Of a stretch of DNA of 17,379 nucleotides, positions 7,649-14,992 are shown one piece after another; the stretch's first letter is position 1, and each line of letters opens with the position of its first letter. The DNA is taken from assembly GCA_028702365.1 (NCBI GenBank), contig JAQVOZ010000007.1, positions 1-17,379 of the forward strand, in the 5' to 3' direction. The notes under the pieces were generated by a model. That model worked only from the letters and a program-made list of their open reading frames with translations, was not told where the DNA came from and did not search any database. Source of the DNA: Candidatus Omnitrophota bacterium (lineage in GTDB: Bacteria > Omnitrophota > Gorgyraeia > Duberdicusellales > 4484-171). The position numbers and the translations under genes are program-made.

Positions 7649-8914
7649 ATGGATTTAATAGATAGATCGGAAAAAATTTCTATATTATTTGCGGTAAATG
7701 AAATTTTTCCTGATACGCACGGCGGCGTGCATACCTATATATATGAGGTAGCGCGGGGATTGGTCCAAAAGGGGCATAAAGTATTTATCATAACAAGAAA
7801 GGTCAATAGCAGCCATCTGGATACAGAAATAATTGATGGAATTTCTATACATCGCTATGAATCAAAAAAATATCTGTTTTATTTTCTGGATCAACTTTCG
7901 TCAATCATTAAGATACGACAAATATTTTGTAAGCTTTGTAAAGTTCATAAATTTGATTTGATTAATATGCATTCGCCGCAAGCCGCTATGGGTATAAATC
8001 TTTCTCGGGAAGCAAAATCTATCCCTAAGATTTATACTTTTTATGCCTCGTTAGCTGAAGAAGAATTACACAGCGTTTCTTATAAACGATATAAATGGTA
8101 CCATTGGCAAAGATACCTAAAACCAATTTGGTTTTCGCTATACTTACTATTTTCGCGCTGGCTGGAAAGAAAAGCATTAGATAGCTCCGAAAAAATAATC
8201 AGCTTATCGGAATTTACTTCGGCTTACCTTTTTAAAACACATAAAATATCCAAAAATAAAATCGTAAAAATTGCCGCCGGCGTAGACACTGGGAAGTTTA
8301 TACTTCCGTTAGATAAAGCGGCCGTCCGCAATAAGTTAGGCTTACCGAAAGACAATTTCATTTTATTTACGGTGCGCCGGCTTGTTCCCCGCATGGGCTT
8401 GGATAACTTGATTAAAGCAGTGCCTGCTATTTTAGAAAAGTTTTCCAGCACTTTTTTAATTATAGGCGGCGATGGCCCGTTATATTCACAATTAGAATTT
8501 TTGATAGATACGTTGAAATTAAAAGAAAAAGTTGTTCTGCTTGGGACCATTTCCGACGAAAACCTGCCTTTATATTATCAAGCTTCTGATTTGTTTATTT
8601 TACCCAGTAAAGCCCTGGAAGGCTTTGGTATTGTTACCTTAGAAGCCTTAGCGTCAGGGGTTCCTGTATTGGCAACGCCGGTAGGCGGGAGCGTTGAAAT
8701 ACTAACTAAATTAGATGCGGATTTACTTTTTAAAGATATTTCGCCAGAATCTATAGCTAGCCTAATTATTAAATATTTAGCCGATAGTAGGAAAAAAACA
8801 GAAATACAACAGAAATCCCGCCAATTCATATTAGAAAACTATTCGTGGGATAACCTTATCCGGAAGACTGAAAAATTATTTTTAGATACATTAATGGTTA
8901 ATGCTGATAAATAA
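7649..8914 (+). CDS. GT4-family glycosyltransferase
   Basis: The 421-residue product is a complete GT-B enzyme and the longest GT4 here. The N-terminal domain has ILFAVNEIFPDTHGGVHTYI (12-31), with the HGGVHTY loop that shapes the acceptor/donor cleft, followed by EVARGLVQKGHKVFIIT. IISLSEFTSAYL (183-194) and KIAAGVDTGKF (207-217) link to the donor domain. FTVRRLVPRMGLDNLIKAV (240-258) is the phosphate-binding loop. FIIPS-like FILPSKALEGFGIVTLE (316-332) carries the E-x7-E pair E324/E332, followed by ALASGVPVLATPVGG. This profile is close to well-known hexose-transferring GT4 proteins (PimB/WbaZ-like in general architecture), though specificity cannot be assigned. Residues 140-175 are rich in Tyr, Trp and Lys and may form a membrane-contact patch. 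No ribosome binding site is obvious; a 41-base AT-rich gap precedes it. Confidence 0.92.
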   Translation: MDLIDRSEKISILFAVNEIFPDTHGGVHTYIYEVARGLVQKGHKVFIITRKVNSSHLDTEIIDGISIHRYESKKYLFYFLDQLSSIIKIRQIFCKLCKVHKFDLINMHSPQAAMGINLSREAKSIPKIYTFYASLAEEELHSVSYKRYKWYHWQRYLKPIWFSLYLLFSRWLERKALDSSEKIISLSEFTSAYLFKTHKISKNKIVKIAAGVDTGKFILPLDKAAVRNKLGLPKDNFILFTVRRLVPRMGLDNLIKAVPAILEKFSSTFLIIGGDGPLYSQLEFLIDTLKLKEKVVLLGTISDENLPLYYQASDLFILPSKALEGFGIVTLEALASGVPVLATPVGGSVEILTKLDADLLFKDISPESIASLIIKYLADSRKKTEIQQKSRQFILENYSWDNLIRKTEKLFLDTLMVNADK

Positions 8915-8940
8915 TATAAATTTTTTGATATAACAAAAAT

Positions 8941-9834
8941 ATGGCAGATATAAGAAATAGAGTTTGTCCGCTATGTAATTGCGAAAATCACAAAATCATC
9001 TATAGAGATTGCGGGTTTAATATAGTTAAATGTACTAATTGTAAATATATGTATATGAACCCAGTCCCGTTAACAGCCGCTTTGCAGGGTTTTTACAACG
9101 AAAAATATCAATGTAGCGAGAAAGATATCGACAAGGTGGTTAAGGGATTTGCAGAAGGGAAACATTTATTCTTTGACGACAGGTTGGAATTAATCAAAAA
9201 ACATATAAAGGCCGGCAAATTACTGGATGTTGGATGTAATTATGGAATATTTTTAAAATTAGCCAAAGAAAATAACTATGACGTTTGCGGGGTTGATATA
9301 TCGTATCCGGCAGTAGAATATGCAAAGGATAAATTTAAACTCAATGTTATTCAGGGGACGCTTAAGCGTGCAAACTTTCCTAGCGATTATTTTGACATCA
9401 TTAGTATGTTTGACGTAATTGAACATATTGAAGACCCACTTAGTGAATTAATAGAAATTAATAGGGTGCTTAAAAAAGATGGTTTATTGTTTATGACTAC
9501 CCCCAATACGCCTGTTTACTTAATAAAGGCGCGAGTCGTTAAAATATTTCCTTTTTTGGCATATTATAAAGGAAATTTTCCCGGCACCCCCTTTAAGGCC
9601 AATGAATTTGGACTGCCATACCATATAAATTATGCAACACCCAAAACGCTTAAGAGAATGTTACTTGACGCCGGTTTTAAAAATATAGAGTTTGATTTGT
9701 GTAAAAAAGAGAAATATTATGGCAGGCATTTTCGTAATTTTTTGCGAATGTCATATACTTTATTGACATGGTTATTTTTTAAATTATTCAGGATATATAT
9801 ACCCGCTGAAATATCGGTTTGTGTCAAAAAATAA
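8941..9834 (+). CDS. Class I SAM methyltransferase with N-terminal zinc-ribbon-like Cys cluster
   Basis: The product has 297 residues. Residues 1-45 contain a CPLC pair (C9, C12) and a CTNC pair (C31, C34), an arrangement expected to bind one zinc ion. YMNPVP (38-43) and FYNEKY follow, as commonly seen ahead of Methyltransf_23-type domains. The SAM domain shows LLDVGCNYGIFLKLA (94-108, motif I), CGVDIS (116-121, motif II) and FDVIEHIEDP (157-166). LKKDGLLFMTTPNTP (177-191) and a late YATPKTLKRMLLDAGF (231-246) complete the core. Related proteins occur in O-antigen and capsule loci, where sugar C-, N- or O-methylation is proposed or known (for example the zinc-ribbon C-methyltransferases for deoxysugars, which are larger). 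No ribosome binding site is evident before the ATG at 8941. The substrate is unknown. Confidence 0.88.
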   Translation: MADIRNRVCPLCNCENHKIIYRDCGFNIVKCTNCKYMYMNPVPLTAALQGFYNEKYQCSEKDIDKVVKGFAEGKHLFFDDRLELIKKHIKAGKLLDVGCNYGIFLKLAKENNYDVCGVDISYPAVEYAKDKFKLNVIQGTLKRANFPSDYFDIISMFDVIEHIEDPLSELIEINRVLKKDGLLFMTTPNTPVYLIKARVVKIFPFLAYYKGNFPGTPFKANEFGLPYHINYATPKTLKRMLLDAGFKNIEFDLCKKEKYYGRHFRNFLRMSYTLLTWLFFKLFRIYIPAEISVCVKK

Positions 9835-9853
9835 ACGCTGGAATACAAGTAAT

Positions 9854-11380
9854 ATGAAAATAACTTTCATCTTTACTGATTTAAACGTATTTAACCGATA
9901 TAGCCGTGATTATTCAGGAATATTCGCCCACGGCATTGGTTATCTTTCTGCGATACTGAAGAAAAAAGGCCACTCTACTTCGTTAATACATATAATTGAA
10001 GAAATAGACAAAGAGAGCTTCCTAAACCGAATCGAAAAAGAGCAGCCCGATTTAGTGGCTTTTACTTCTTTATCTCATCAGTTTGCGTATGTAAAAAAGC
10101 TTTCTTCCTGGCTTAAAGAAACTACGGATATTATTACAATTTGCGGTGGCGTCCATGCTACTATAGATCCTGAAGAAGTTATTAAGGCCGACAGTATTGA
10201 TATGTTGTGTCGTGGAGAAGGTGAGTACGCTTTGGCAGAGCTCTGCGATAAGCTATCAAGCGGGAAAGATATCTCTCAAATAAAAAATATTTGGGTAAAA
10301 AAAGGTGGAGCTGTTATAAAAAATGATATCAGGCCCCTAGAAACAAATCTTGATGATTTACCTTTTCCTGACAGAAGTTTATTTTCTTATAAAAATCTTT
10401 ACGATTATAAAATAAGAATGCTTACTGTGTTGGCTGCCAGGGGATGCCCTTTTAGCTGTAGCTATTGCTGTAATCATCAGTATCAAAAATTATACCCGCA
10501 TAATTATCTACGTTTGCGAAGCGTTGATAATGTTTTGTCCGAAATTGACGAAGCGTTGGGGTGGTATAAAGACGTTGAGTTTATTAATTTTGTGGACGAC
10601 ACTCTTTGTATGGATAAAAAGTGGATAGAAGAGTTTTGCGAAAAATTCCCAAAAAGATTTAATTTGCCTTTCCATGGCAATACTCGCGTAAATTTTTTAG
10701 ATGAACAAATGCTCTCGTTGCTAAATAAAGGCGGATGCGAACGCCTTGATGTCGGCATAGAGTCAGGCAGCGCGTATATGCGTCAACAGATATTAAAGAG
10801 AAATATTACCGAGGAGCAAATAGCCAGAGCGTTTGATTTAGCGCATAAATTCGGCATAAAACTTTCCGCATACAATATGATTGGTTGTCCTTTCGAGACA
10901 CCTCGGATGATACTTGAAACCATAAAACTTAACGCTAGAGTGAAGCCGTATGCTTCCCACAATGCTATATTTCAGCCCTATCCGAATACTGAGGCATATC
11001 AATTATGTTTGAAAAATAATTTTATTTCCGAAAAAAAAGTCTCAGCTTTTTTTAAGGAGAGCGTTTTAAGTCAGCCTCAACTCAGTAAAAGGCAGGTCCT
11101 GTTTTTTAGCCGATATTTTCCAATTCTCATGAAGCTTTATATTTTTTCCGGTATTTTGCCGAAGAAGATATCCTCGCGCCTCGTCTCTTTTATTGATAAA
11201 AACGCTATAGGCTTAAGCAAAAACTATATAGCCTTAAAGTCTTATTTCTTATTTTTAATAATTTTATCCCCGATTAAAACAATTAAATTGCTAATTATGA
11301 AAATTAATCCTCGCATGGCAAGAAAAATAAAATATATTATCGATGGGCGTTATTATATGAAAGGAAAAAATAATTCATGA
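9854..11380 (+). CDS. Cobalamin-binding-type radical SAM protein
   Basis: An in-frame GTG at 9821 would begin inside the upstream gene, but the ATG at 9854 gives MKITFIFTDLN, the expected first strand of a B12-binding fold, so I prefer it (508 residues). Residues 1 to about 150 look like a cobalamin-binding Rossmann domain: GIGYLSAILKKKGH (27-40), QPDLVAFTSLS (64-74), TICGGVHATIDPEE (95-108) and CRGEGEYALAEL (119-130). The DxHxxG base-off ligand motif is not evident, which is frequent in this superfamily. The radical SAM core has ARGCPFSCSYC (195-205), with the 4Fe-4S ligands C198, C202 and C205, then FVDDT (246-250) and GIESGS (301-306). NMIGCPFETP (341-350) and IFQPYPNTEAY (372-382) lie late in the barrel. 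Class B relatives methylate unactivated carbon or phosphinate atoms; others do ring chemistry. The ~100-residue tail is basic and partly hydrophobic and is of unknown role. It is followed by an ATGA overlap with a GT4 gene. Confidence 0.9.
   Translation: MKITFIFTDLNVFNRYSRDYSGIFAHGIGYLSAILKKKGHSTSLIHIIEEIDKESFLNRIEKEQPDLVAFTSLSHQFAYVKKLSSWLKETTDIITICGGVHATIDPEEVIKADSIDMLCRGEGEYALAELCDKLSSGKDISQIKNIWVKKGGAVIKNDIRPLETNLDDLPFPDRSLFSYKNLYDYKIRMLTVLAARGCPFSCSYCCNHQYQKLYPHNYLRLRSVDNVLSEIDEALGWYKDVEFINFVDDTLCMDKKWIEEFCEKFPKRFNLPFHGNTRVNFLDEQMLSLLNKGGCERLDVGIESGSAYMRQQILKRNITEEQIARAFDLAHKFGIKLSAYNMIGCPFETPRMILETIKLNARVKPYASHNAIFQPYPNTEAYQLCLKNNFISEKKVSAFFKESVLSQPQLSKRQVLFFSRYFPILMKLYIFSGILPKKISSRLVSFIDKNAIGLSKNYIALKSYFLFLIILSPIKTIKLLIMKINPRMARKIKYIIDGRYYMKGKNNS
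11361..11365 (+). promoter_or_regulatory. Ribosome binding site (AAGGA) for the GT4 gene at 11377
   Basis: AAGGA lies eleven bases before the ATG at 11377, inside the end of the radical SAM gene. Together with the ATGA overlap it suggests coupled translation of the two genes. The spacing is slightly long. Confidence 0.45.
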
Positions 11381-12540
11381 ATACTAAAATACGCGTTTGC
11401 ATTATAAGCGGTGCATATCCGAAGGTAAACGATGGAATCGGAGACTATACCGCAAAGCTTGTTAATAGCTTTAATAAGGATAACTTAGAGGTTAGTTTAA
11501 TAACAAGCAATGACGAGGCAATACGTAAAAATATAGAAAAAAATAATAATTTTCGGATTTTACCCATAATTAAAAAATGGAATATTTTTGCACTGATTGC
11601 GATACTGCGATTAATAAAAAATGAAAGATTTGATATAATTCATTTACAGTTTCCTTCAACGAAATACAGAAGAACCGTTTCTTTATGTTTCTTGCCATTT
11701 TTCATCCGCATGTTTTTTCGAGATACCAAAACGGTTATTACTCTGCATGAGTTCTCTATTTCCTATCCGATAAATAAATTGCGGCAGATTTTATTAAGTT
11801 TAGGCAGCCATAAGGTAGTAGTCACTGATAGGAATGAGCTTAGCCAGCTTAGAAAATTCATGGTTAACGGAACAAAGAAGATAGTTTTTATCCCAATAGG
11901 AAGCAACATTGAGGTTTACGAATATAGCCCCAAGGAAAAGGAGGGCTTTTTAAAAAAATCAGGGATTCACGGGCAAGCTAAAATTATTACATTTTTTGGT
12001 TTTGTGCACCCCAATAAAGGTATAGAATATTTATTGAAAAGTATACGGAAAGTTATCGATAATGGCATTCCGGTGCAATTGGTGGTTATAGCACAATTAG
12101 ATTTTGCAAATAATGCATACCATAATAAACTTAAGAAATTAATGGATTCTTTAAGAATAAATGAATCGATTTTTATAACAGGCTATACGGCGGAACAAGA
12201 AGTTTCTAGGTTTTTATCGTTTTCTGATATTTGCGTGCTGCCTTTTTGTGACGGCGTAACATTACGCAGGGGGACACTTATCGCCGCCTTAGCGCATGGC
12301 AAACCGGTTGTTACTACCAAGTCAAATAGATATATTCCGTTTCAATTGCGTGATAAAGAAAATATATATTTTATACCAGTAAATGATGTTAAAGGGTTGG
12401 CAAAAGCCATAGAGTTATTATGTGCTGAAAATGAATTAAGAGAAAAAATTGCAGCCGGAGCCAGCCTATTGGCTAAAGAATTTTCCTGGGATAAGATAGC
12501 TAGGGCTCACGAAATGCTTTATCAAAACATATTAGGATAA
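11377..12540 (+). CDS. GT4-like glycosyltransferase of the GIGDYT type (paralogue 1)
   Basis: The 387-residue product has a GT-B layout. IISGAYP (9-15) and GIGDYTAKLV (20-29) form the N-terminal loop; FDIIHLQFPSTKYR (85-98) and ITLHEFS (121-127) follow. The donor domain starts near FIPIGSNIEVY (171-181), with TFFGFVHPNKGIEYLL (205-220) as the phosphate-binding loop. ITGYTAEQEVSRFL is at 267-280. The region that normally carries E-x7-E reads LPFCDGVTLRRGTLIAALAHG (288-308), with D292 and the R297/R298 pair in place of the first Glu. This differs from the GT4 enzymes at 1680, 4727 and 7649 and matches the gene at 16185, so the two are paralogues. Such proteins are known in polysaccharide loci but, to my knowledge, lack a defined donor. 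Start and end are clear, and it lies between the radical SAM gene and a methyltransferase. Confidence 0.88.
   Translation: MNTKIRVCIISGAYPKVNDGIGDYTAKLVNSFNKDNLEVSLITSNDEAIRKNIEKNNNFRILPIIKKWNIFALIAILRLIKNERFDIIHLQFPSTKYRRTVSLCFLPFFIRMFFRDTKTVITLHEFSISYPINKLRQILLSLGSHKVVVTDRNELSQLRKFMVNGTKKIVFIPIGSNIEVYEYSPKEKEGFLKKSGIHGQAKIITFFGFVHPNKGIEYLLKSIRKVIDNGIPVQLVVIAQLDFANNAYHNKLKKLMDSLRINESIFITGYTAEQEVSRFLSFSDICVLPFCDGVTLRRGTLIAALAHGKPVVTTKSNRYIPFQLRDKENIYFIPVNDVKGLAKAIELLCAENELREKIAAGASLLAKEFSWDKIARAHEMLYQNILG
12534..12537 (+). promoter_or_regulatory. Ribosome binding site (AGGA) for the methyltransferase at 12546
   Basis: AGGA precedes the ATG at 12546 by eight bases and lies just before the TAA of the upstream GT4 gene. 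It supports the chosen start. Confidence 0.55.
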
Positions 12541-12545
12541 TTCCA

Positions 12546-13595
12546 ATGAAAGAAGAATTATTAGGTATTATTAAATGCCCGTCATGCGGAAATTCAAAGA
12601 AAGAATGTTTTGATTTAACTAAAAGTGCGATTACCTCTTTAGAGATAAGAGAAGGAAAATTAAGGTGCGGTATATGCTATGAAGAATTTAACATAAAAAA
12701 CGGCATACTGAACCTGCTTTATAAGCCAGATAAAGAGGTTTTAGAAGAAATCCAAGGGATTATCCAGGCACTTAAGGAGGGGGGGTCGAAGTATGACGAT
12801 AAAATGCTTTTATCTTTGCCTGAAGCAGCCGAAAGCAAAAATCCACTTGATTCATCGTATAAATATTCTCTCAATTTCTATAAGGTGATGGAAGAATTAA
12901 AGATAACAGGGCAGGAATTAGTTTTAGATATTGGAAGTGGCAATACCTGGAGTTCGAGCAAACTTGCCCAAATGGGATGCAGGTGTGTCGCTCTTGATAT
13001 TTCTTTACCCAAATTTAAGGGTTTAGAATCAGCGGATACCTATTTTAACTCTTACGGAATATATTACGAAAGAATTCTTTCGGATATGAAAAAATTGCCA
13101 TTTGCTAGTGGCACCTTTGACATCGTAATGAGCAATTCGTCGATACATCATGCTGCAAGCTTAAAGGGTGTGCTTGGGGAGATAAACAGAATTCTCAAGA
13201 AAAATGGTAAATTGGTATTAGTTAATGAGGCAGTTTGCAGTATGTTTTCTTTGGTAAGAGATAAGAGCCGCAAGAGCCTTCCGCAATTTATTAAACGTTT
13301 TAATTGGACCGAGAACACTTATTCAGTAGCGCAATATCTACGCTATATAAAATCAGAAGGTTTTGGCAGGGTTAAGGTATTTTTTCCGCCATCTATTGAT
13401 AGCAAATTGACAGAACTCAAAAATATAAAGGCTGATTTTAAGAATAAAATGATTAAACACCGGATAGCTTATTTTATTTCTTTTGTTTGCCCAAGCGGTG
13501 TTTTTATGGCGGTTTTTAAAAAAATTATTTTTTGGCCGGCAATAATTATCTTTGGAATGCCGCTTTTATTGATTGCCGAAAAGAAAAATAAATAG
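12546..13595 (+). CDS. Trm112-like zinc ribbon fused to class I SAM methyltransferase
   Basis: The product has 349 residues. Residues 1-60 resemble a Trm112-type domain: LLGIIKCPSCG (5-15) and LRCGICYEEFNIKNGILNLL (39-58), with the cysteine pairs C11/C14 and C41/C44 and the NGI(L) ending characteristic of that fold. A linker follows at 60-120. The methyltransferase core has LVLDIGSGNTWSSSKLA (125-141, motif I) and CVALDIS (147-153, motif II). LPFASGTFDIVMSNSSIHH (184-202) holds the motif IV region, and ILKKNGKLVLVNE comes later. The C-terminal ~50 residues are hydrophobic (about 306-343) and probably touch the membrane. Known free-standing Trm112 proteins activate methyltransferases, and bacterial fusions of this type are common in glycan loci. 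The substrate is unknown. The gene contains a run of seven G (12779-12785) at residues 78-80, between the two domains. Confidence 0.87.
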   Translation: MKEELLGIIKCPSCGNSKKECFDLTKSAITSLEIREGKLRCGICYEEFNIKNGILNLLYKPDKEVLEEIQGIIQALKEGGSKYDDKMLLSLPEAAESKNPLDSSYKYSLNFYKVMEELKITGQELVLDIGSGNTWSSSKLAQMGCRCVALDISLPKFKGLESADTYFNSYGIYYERILSDMKKLPFASGTFDIVMSNSSIHHAASLKGVLGEINRILKKNGKLVLVNEAVCSMFSLVRDKSRKSLPQFIKRFNWTENTYSVAQYLRYIKSEGFGRVKVFFPPSIDSKLTELKNIKADFKNKMIKHRIAYFISFVCPSGVFMAVFKKIIFWPAIIIFGMPLLLIAEKKNK

Positions 13596-13606
13596 GTATC
13601 ATCGAT

Positions 13607-14992
13607 ATGGATTTTAAAATATTATTATTTTTTATTGTCGCAATCTTGGTTATTTTAATAACGCTGCACAGGCTGATATATGGTGTTTATTTTTTGCTGT
13701 TACTTGCACCGCTTGAAAGAGTTTTTGTTACCAGGGCCCTTGGCATTAATATTAAATTGGCAGAATGGATGGGGCTTATTTGCGTGTTGATTTTTCTTTG
13801 GAATTATCTTGCCAGGCCACAGAAAGGGCTATTTCCTGTACGGGTAATGCTTCCGCTCTTTATCTTTGGTATGGTTAATATCTTATTAGGGCTGTTACAG
13901 CTTCCTAATGTAATGCAATTTGCCCAAGAAGCTAATTTTAATTCCCCAGGATTTAGAACTATCAAAGTAATGGTTTGGTGCGTTTATTCTATATTGGTAG
14001 CGATGGCGACCTGTTATGCGATTAAGGATATCAAGGATTTGAGGAGATGCGTTAATATATTGTTAATTTTTCTGTTATCCATATGTGCGGTTTCTCTTGT
14101 CGCTATGATACTTAACCTTTTTGGCGTACATTTTGCGGCGTGGTCACTTATTGGGAGGAAAGGTTTTACCGGTATCAAAGGAACGTTTACCGAACCGCAA
14201 TATCTGGCTTTATATATGGCGCCCATTGTTCCGGTTGCATTGTTTATGTTTATTCTGCGTATTTATCGGTTAGGGATATTTTTAACTATCGGAGCCAGCT
14301 TCATACTTCTTCTAGCGAATTATTTTTCTTTTTCCACGACAGGATTGGCAGGCGTTACTTTAATGATCGTAGCTATTCCTTTTATGGTTAAATACTACCG
14401 CATGGTTACAACCAGTAAAGGAATGCGTTACGCGATTATTCTTGTATTGAGCATATATATTGTTTTTTTGGTAGGCGCGTTTTTTAATATCGATTTTATT
14501 AAGGTAACTATGAGCAACTATTTTGACAAAATGGTTCAACAGGACAGCCGCTGGGCCGGAAGGGTGATGGGCCAAAAAATGTTTATAAGCCATCCTTTCG
14601 TAGGCGTTGGCCCGGGAAATTGGGCGTGGGAGGCAGAACGCAGTTATCGTTTACAGGTTACAAAAGAAACATTCGTTAAGCCGTCGTATAACTGTCTTTA
14701 TTGGGAAATATTGACAGACCTTGGCATTGCCGGTTTTATTCCATTTGTCTGGTTTTTTATCGGTATGATGCGTAATTTATCTAAGAGCATATGGCGGACA
14801 AACGATATGTTTTTGAAAGCTATGGCGGCAGGACTTATGTTAGGTATCATAACGCTTCTAGGTGAATATTACGTTACTTTTAACTTCTATCGTATCCATG
14901 TGTGGCCTATATTTGGTATTGCTTTGGCAGTTATTAGGCTTAGCTATCAACCAGTCCAGGGAGCGCTAGGTAATGAAACGATACGTATATAA
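13607..14992 (+). CDS. O-antigen ligase/polymerase-like polytopic membrane protein (Wzy_C type)
   Basis: The 461-residue product has about 12 hydrophobic segments (for example 4-20, 53-67, 80-98, 121-138, 148-171, 198-217, 222-240, 244-262, 274-293, 370-388, 404-420 and 432-444). Between about 294 and 368 lies a long polar loop, expected outside the cytoplasm. It holds R315, R319, MFISHPFVGVGPGNW (325-339) with H329, and YRLQ. The loop matches the Wzy_C pattern in which Arg and His act on undecaprenyl-linked glycan. FTEPQYLALY (194-203) and STTGLAGV (243-250) are further family landmarks. The protein either joins repeat units (Wzy) or transfers the chain to an acceptor (WaaL); sequence alone does not separate these. 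It is the only transport- or assembly-level protein in the window. A modest AGG lies ten bases before the ATG. The next gene starts 20 bases before its stop. Confidence 0.88.
   Translation: MDFKILLFFIVAILVILITLHRLIYGVYFLLLLAPLERVFVTRALGINIKLAEWMGLICVLIFLWNYLARPQKGLFPVRVMLPLFIFGMVNILLGLLQLPNVMQFAQEANFNSPGFRTIKVMVWCVYSILVAMATCYAIKDIKDLRRCVNILLIFLLSICAVSLVAMILNLFGVHFAAWSLIGRKGFTGIKGTFTEPQYLALYMAPIVPVALFMFILRIYRLGIFLTIGASFILLLANYFSFSTTGLAGVTLMIVAIPFMVKYYRMVTTSKGMRYAIILVLSIYIVFLVGAFFNIDFIKVTMSNYFDKMVQQDSRWAGRVMGQKMFISHPFVGVGPGNWAWEAERSYRLQVTKETFVKPSYNCLYWEILTDLGIAGFIPFVWFFIGMMRNLSKSIWRTNDMFLKAMAAGLMLGIITLLGEYYVTFNFYRIHVWPIFGIALAVIRLSYQPVQGALGNETIRI
14958..14963 (+). promoter_or_regulatory. Ribosome binding site (AGGGAG) for the GT9 gene at 14973
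   Basis: AGGGAG lies nine bases upstream of the ATG at 14973, within the 3' end of the polymerase/ligase gene. It supports this start, and therefore the hydrophobic N-terminal extension of the GT9 protein as a translated part. Confidence 0.65.

Noticed and set aside
14140..14391. 83-codon open frame on the + strand inside the polymerase/ligase gene
   Set aside because: It is out of frame with a clear polytopic membrane protein and has no domain features of its own.
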